In this document: positions 60,584-64,000 of the stretch, in pieces
How the letters are laid out: every line of letters starts with the position of its first letter
How positions within the stretch are numbered: the first letter of the stretch is position 1
Assembly (NCBI GenBank): GCA_903970145.1
Contig: CAJCHO010000064.1
Location: 27,975-91,974, forward strand
Length of the DNA: 64,000 nucleotides
Direction of reading: 5' to 3'
DNA from: Mycobacteriaceae bacterium
GTDB taxonomy: Bacteria; Pseudomonadota; Gammaproteobacteria; Burkholderiales; Burkholderiaceae_D
The notes under the pieces: generated by a model
Databases searched by the model: none
What the model was told of the DNA's origin: nothing
What the model saw: the letters and a program-made list of their open reading frames with translations, nothing else
Position numbers and translations under genes: made by a program

Positions 60584-60862
60584 TTATTTGGCCTTGGCCT
60601 TCTTGTCGGCCGCATGACCCTTGAACGTGCGGGTCAGCGCAAACTCGCCGAGCTTGTGACCGACCATGTTCTCCGAGATGTACACGGGAACGTGCTGTTT
60701 GCCGTTGTGAACCGCGATGGTCAGGCCGACGAAATCCGGCATGACGGTCGAACGACGCGACCAGGTCTTGATCGGCCGCTTGTCGCCCGAAGCCTTGGTA
60801 GCGTCGACCTTCTTGACCAGGTGGGCGTCGACGAACGGACCCTTTTTGATGGAACGTGTCAT
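60584..60862 (-). CDS. rpsS: 30S ribosomal protein S19
   Basis: 92 residues. [40 protein letters not shown] and [19 protein letters not shown] identify S19 in the 30S head. Confidence 0.98.
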   Translation of the reverse strand: MTRSIKKGPFVDAHLVKKVDATKASGDKRPIKTWSRRSTVMPDFVGLTIAVHNGKQHVPVYISENMVGHKLGEFALTRTFKGHAADKKAKAK

Positions 60863-60873
60863 GTCCTATTCCC

Positions 60874-61701
60874 TTATTTCTGGTAGCGACGCTGGACGAT
60901 CATGCTCGTAGTCCGCTTGTTGCGGCGCGTACGATAGCCCTTGGTCTTGGTTCCCCACGGACTGACCGGATCGCGTCCTGCCGCAGTCTTGCCCTCGCCA
61001 CCACCGTGCGGGTGATCGATCGGATTCATTGCAACGCCGCGTACTGTCGGGCGCACGCCGCGCCAGCGCATCGCGCCGGCCTTGCCGATCTGGCGCAGGC
61101 TGTGTTCTTCGTTGCCCACTTCACCGATCGTCGCGCGGCACTCGATGTGCACCTTGCGGATTTCGCCCGAACGCAGACGCAACTGCGCGTAGCTGCCTTC
61201 ACGCGCGAGCAGCATCACCGAAGCGCCGGCCGAACGTGCCAACTGGGCACCCTTACCAGGAAGCATCTCGATGCAGTGGATGGTCGTGCCAACCGGAATA
61301 TTGCGGATCGGCAGGGAATTGCCCGGCTTGATCGGCGCTTCCGAGCCCGACAACAGAGTGGTACCCACGGCAACGCCCTTGGGCGCGATGATGTAGCGAC
61401 GCTCGCCATCGATGTAGCACAAGAGAGCAATATTGGCCGAGCGGTTCGGATCGTATTCCAGACGCTCGACCTTGGCCGGCACACCGTCCTTGGTGCGCTT
61501 GAAATCGATCAGGCGGTAGTGCTGCTTGTGGCCACCGCCAATGTGACGCGTCGTGATGCGCCCGTTGTTGTTTCGACCAGCGGTCTTCGACTTCTTCTCG
61601 ATGAGCGCGTCGACCGGACGACCCTTGTGCAGGTTCGGATTGACAACCTTGACTACCGCACGGCGGCCGGGCGAGGTCGGTTTGACTTTTACGAGTGCCA
61701 T
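60874..61701 (-). CDS. rplB: 50S ribosomal protein L2
   Basis: 275 residues. [20 protein letters not shown], then [20 protein letters not shown] with the peptidyl-transferase histidine, and [16 protein letters not shown] identify L2. Full length. Confidence 0.98.
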   Translation of the reverse strand: MALVKVKPTSPGRRAVVKVVNPNLHKGRPVDALIEKKSKTAGRNNNGRITTRHIGGGHKQHYRLIDFKRTKDGVPAKVERLEYDPNRSANIALLCYIDGERRYIIAPKGVAVGTTLLSGSEAPIKPGNSLPIRNIPVGTTIHCIEMLPGKGAQLARSAGASVMLLAREGSYAQLRLRSGEIRKVHIECRATIGEVGNEEHSLRQIGKAGAMRWRGVRPTVRGVAMNPIDHPHGGGEGKTAAGRDPVSPWGTKTKGYRTRRNKRTTSMIVQRRYQK

Positions 61702-61703
61702 GA

Positions 61704-62027
61704 TTACTTGGCCTCCGCTTGGAAGTTGATTTCCTGGCCGGGCTTGAGGTTCACGAAGGCCTTCTTGACGTGATTACGGCGCCCGATGGTCCGGCCAAAG
61801 CGCTTGACCTTGCCCTTGACGTTGAGCATCTGTACCGAATCGACTTCGACCTTGAAGAGCAATTCCACAGCAGCCTTGACTTCCGGCTTGGTGGCATCGC
61901 CAACCACGCGGAAAATGACCTGCTCGTGCTTTTCAGCGACGAAGGTGGCCTTTTCGGAAACGATCGGAGCCAGCAGCACCTGATAGAGACGCTCGGCAGC
62001 GTATTTCTTGACTTGAGTGGTTCTCAT
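61704..62027 (-). CDS. rplW: 50S ribosomal protein L23
   Basis: 107 residues. [20 protein letters not shown], then [20 protein letters not shown] identify L23, the tunnel-exit contact for trigger factor and the Sec machinery. The start overlaps the rplD stop by four bases. Confidence 0.97.
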   Translation of the reverse strand: MRTTQVKKYAAERLYQVLLAPIVSEKATFVAEKHEQVIFRVVGDATKPEVKAAVELLFKVEVDSVQMLNVKGKVKRFGRTIGRRNHVKKAFVNLKPGQEINFQAEAK

Positions 62028-62647
62028 GCCAGCATCTCCTCGATCTTGGCGATCGCGGAACGGGTCAGGATGACGTTTTCGTAGGCGACCAGCGATACCG
62101 GGTTGGCCTGGTGCGGTTCAACCACCAGCACACCCTGCAGGTTACGCGCGGCCAGCATCAGGTTCTCGTCGACGCCGTCGCTGATCAACAGAACCGATGA
62201 ATTCAGGCCCATGTTCTTCAGCTTGTCGGCCAAGAGCTTGGTCTTGGGCGCGGCAACGGTAAAGCTCTCGATCACCGAGAGGCGGCCTTCGCGGGCCAGC
62301 TGCGAGAGGATCGAGCAGACGCCTGCGCGATACATCTTCTTGTTGACCTTGTGTGCGAAGTTCTCTTCGGGCGAATTCGGGAAAATCCGGCCACCACCAC
62401 GCCACAGCGGCGAAGACGTCATACCGGCACGAGCACGGCCCGTACCCTTCTGGCGCCACGGCTTCTTGGTGCTGTGATGCACTTCGGCACGGCCCTTTTG
62501 CGCACGATTGGCACTGCGCGCATTGGCCTGGTAGGCGATCACGACCTGGTGGATCAGCGCTTCGTTGTAGTCGCGACCGAACACCGTGTCAGGGGCCGAG
62601 ATATTGGCCGACGCCTGACCCTGCTCATTCAATAGCTTCAGTTCCAT
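62024..62647 (-). CDS. rplD: 50S ribosomal protein L4
   Basis: 207 residues. [29 protein letters not shown]-equivalent [20 protein letters not shown], and [20 protein letters not shown] identify L4. In E. coli it represses its own S10 operon; the leader between rpsJ and rplC is the place to look for that here. Confidence 0.98.
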   Translation of the reverse strand: MELKLLNEQGQASANISAPDTVFGRDYNEALIHQVVIAYQANARSANRAQKGRAEVHHSTKKPWRQKGTGRARAGMTSSPLWRGGGRIFPNSPEENFAHKVNKKMYRAGVCSILSQLAREGRLSVIESFTVAAPKTKLLADKLKNMGLNSSVLLISDGVDENLMLAARNLQGVLVVEPHQANPVSLVAYENVILTRSAIAKIEEMLA

Positions 62648-62649
62648 GC

Positions 62650-63309
62650 TCAGGCTCCCTTCTTGGCCGGAGCCTTGACTGCCGGACGCACGACGATCTT
62701 GCCGTTCTTGGCGCCGGGCACAGCCCCCTTGACGAGGAGCAGACCGCGCGCCGCATCGACCCGTGCGACTTCAAGATTCTGGGCGGTACGGGTGACGTCA
62801 CCGAGGTGGCCGGTCATGCGCTTGCCGGGGAACACGCGACCCGGATCCTGCGCCATGCCGATCGAGCCCGGCACATTGTGCGAGCGCGAATTACCGTGCG
62901 ATGCACGATTGGACGAAAAATGGTGACGCTTGATTACGCCGGCGTAGCCCTTACCGATCGAGACACCCTGCACATCGACCTTCTGGCCGACGGCAAACAG
63001 CGATTCGACGGCAACGACAGCTCCGGTGGTGAACTTGCCCACATCACCGGCTTCGAGGCGGAATTCCTTCAATACCGTGCCGGCCTCGACGCCAGCCTTG
63101 GCGAGGTGTCCCGCAGCGGGTTTGGTGACACGGGAGGCGCGACGCGATCCGAAAGTGACCTGCACCGAGGCGTAGCCGTCGGTTTCGGGCGTCTTGATCT
63201 GCGTCACGCGGTTGTTCGACACGTCCAGCACGGTGACAGGAACTGAATCCCCATCGTCCGTGAAAATGCGCGTCATCCCAACCTTGCGACCAACAAGGCC
63301 TAGACTCAT
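62650..63309 (-). CDS. rplC: 50S ribosomal protein L3
   Basis: 219 residues. [20 protein letters not shown], then SRNVPGS-type loop ([20 protein letters not shown]) and [16 protein letters not shown] identify L3. The ATG at 63309 follows GGAG; an ATG four codons earlier is within that site. First gene downstream of the intergenic promoter at 63454-63482. Confidence 0.98.
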   Translation of the reverse strand: MSLGLVGRKVGMTRIFTDDGDSVPVTVLDVSNNRVTQIKTPETDGYASVQVTFGSRRASRVTKPAAGHLAKAGVEAGTVLKEFRLEAGDVGKFTTGAVVAVESLFAVGQKVDVQGVSIGKGYAGVIKRHHFSSNRASHGNSRSHNVPGSIGMAQDPGRVFPGKRMTGHLGDVTRTAQNLEVARVDAARGLLLVKGAVPGAKNGKIVVRPAVKAPAKKGA

Positions 63310-63453
63310 TTTCTGCTCCATTCCCGACTTCGATTGGCCGGGGCTGATTAAGGCTGCGCACGAGGCGCCGCCCAGATTTTGTGCAAACTGCTGCGAAACA
63401 ACTAGAGCGCGTTACCGGGGCAAATCCCCGAGACGATCGCGCAAAAGTCCAAG

Positions 63454-63482
63454 ATTGTACAACTTAACTACAAGCTATTCAA
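63454..63482 (-). promoter_or_regulatory. Sigma-70 promoter between rpsJ and rplC
   Basis: On the minus strand: -35 TTGAAT (63482-63477), exactly 17 bases, then -10 TACAAT (63459-63454). It begins 5 bases after the rpsJ stop. Transcription would start near 63447, leaving an ~138-base leader before rplC that includes a CGGGG-ATTTG-CCCCG hairpin near its 5' end. Confidence 0.65.
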
Positions 63483-63486
63483 GCAC

Positions 63487-63798
63487 TTATTGCAGCTTGA
63501 TTTCCACGTCCACGCCGGCCGGCAGGTCCAGCTTCATCAGCGCGTCGACCGTCTTGTCGGTCGGATCGACGATGTCCATGAGGCGTTGATGGGTGCGGAT
63601 CTCGAACTGATCGCGCGAAGTCTTGTTGACGTGAGGCGAACGCAGCACGTCAAAGCGCTGGATACGGGTCGGCAGCGGTACCGGACCACGCACGACGGCG
63701 CCGGTACGCTTGGCGGTATCGACGATCTCGAGCGCCGACTGGTCGATGAGCCGATAGTCGAAGGCCTTCAGGCGGATGCGGATTTTCTGGCTTTGCAT
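63487..63798 (-). CDS. rpsJ: 30S ribosomal protein S10
   Basis: 103 residues. [20 protein letters not shown], then [20 protein letters not shown] and [17 protein letters not shown] identify S10, also the NusE transcription antitermination factor. The ATG at 63798 follows GGAG; a further upstream ATG lies before that site. It is separated from rplC by 177 bases. Confidence 0.98.
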   Translation of the reverse strand: MQSQKIRIRLKAFDYRLIDQSALEIVDTAKRTGAVVRGPVPLPTRIQRFDVLRSPHVNKTSRDQFEIRTHQRLMDIVDPTDKTVDALMKLDLPAGVDVEIKLQ

Positions 63799-63817
63799 GT
63801 CTATCTCCAAAGAACGA

Positions 63818-63848
63818 GGTGGCGCGCGGCGAAGTCGCCCGCGCCACC
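63818..63848 (-). terminator. Strong hairpin between tuf and rpsJ
   Basis: GGTGGCGC (63818-63825) pairs with GCGCCACC (63841-63848). GGCGA (63828-63832) pairs with TCGCC (63835-63839), giving about 14 pairs with one bulged base. On the minus strand it is followed by TCGTTCTTTGG, a broken T-rich tract, so it is a partial terminator or attenuator after tuf. Confidence 0.55.
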
Positions 63849-63859
63849 GTTAAGTACAA

Positions 63860-64000
<141 letters not shown>

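Overview
The window looks like a GC-rich betaproteobacterial chromosome, most likely a member or relative of the Burkholderiales. This rests on gene content and order: lysA-lptM next to cyaY, mrcA divergent from pilMNOPQ, then aroK-aroB-dgt-gltB-gltD, a Mg-type hemB beside engB and cytochrome c4, and a tuf-rpsJ-S10-spc-alpha ribosomal cluster followed by dsbD. There is no rRNA, tRNA, CRISPR array, prophage or defence island. It is mostly core chromosome with small accessory pieces between.

Layout. 1-2.0 kb: a CHASE3-GGDEF membrane protein with a degenerate active site, then a 0.57 kb gap holding a possible gene remnant and a 28-bp symmetric site with 11-6-11 spacing. 2.0-6.5 kb (minus): an endonuclease/exonuclease/phosphatase-family protein coupled to nudB, aspS, a DUF502 membrane protein and an FmdB-type zinc ribbon. 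6.8-11.4 kb: 3-hydroxybutyrate dehydrogenase, an autotransporter with ~20-residue passenger repeats, and an SDR oxidoreductase. 11.5-20.5 kb: ssb and uvrA (divergent), a lipoprotein-like esterase, hemB, a candidate small RNA, engB, cytochrome c4, lysA, lptM and cyaY. 20.5-31.6 kb: mrcA, the pilMNOPQ operon with its terminator, and the overlapping aroK-aroB-dgt set. 31.6-38.7 kb: a RAYT-type transposase with a terminal inverted repeat, then gltB-gltD. 38.7-47.8 kb: two small putative regulatory or metal-binding proteins, apt, an OFA-family MFS transporter, a degenerate EAL-CBS-GGDEF protein, dsbD and a NodIJ-type ABC exporter. 47.8-64 kb (minus): rplQ, rpoA, rpsD, rpsK, rpsM, rpmJ, infA, secY and the spc genes; a GNAT/PAP2 pair; then the S10 genes, rpsJ and the 3' end of tuf.

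The most interesting signal is a 100-nt candidate small RNA on the plus strand at about 17025-17124, between the minus-strand genes hemB and engB. It has three stacked hairpins and ends in a strong intrinsic terminator with nine T. The first hairpin loop displays TCACCTCC, identical to the anti-Shine-Dalgarno 3' end of 16S rRNA. Near-identical CAGATATG elements lie upstream of it. The second notable feature is that the usual S10-spc ribosomal superoperon is broken. An intrinsic terminator follows rpsQ, a plus-strand PAP2 gene and a GNAT gene sit in the gap, and a good sigma-70 promoter inside the end of the GNAT gene restarts transcription into rplN. A second good promoter lies between rpsJ and rplC.

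Two proteins with degenerate cyclic-di-GMP motifs (206-1450 and 41979-43721) would be expected to sense or bind c-di-GMP rather than make or break it. All functional assignments come from reading motifs and gene order; no database search was run.
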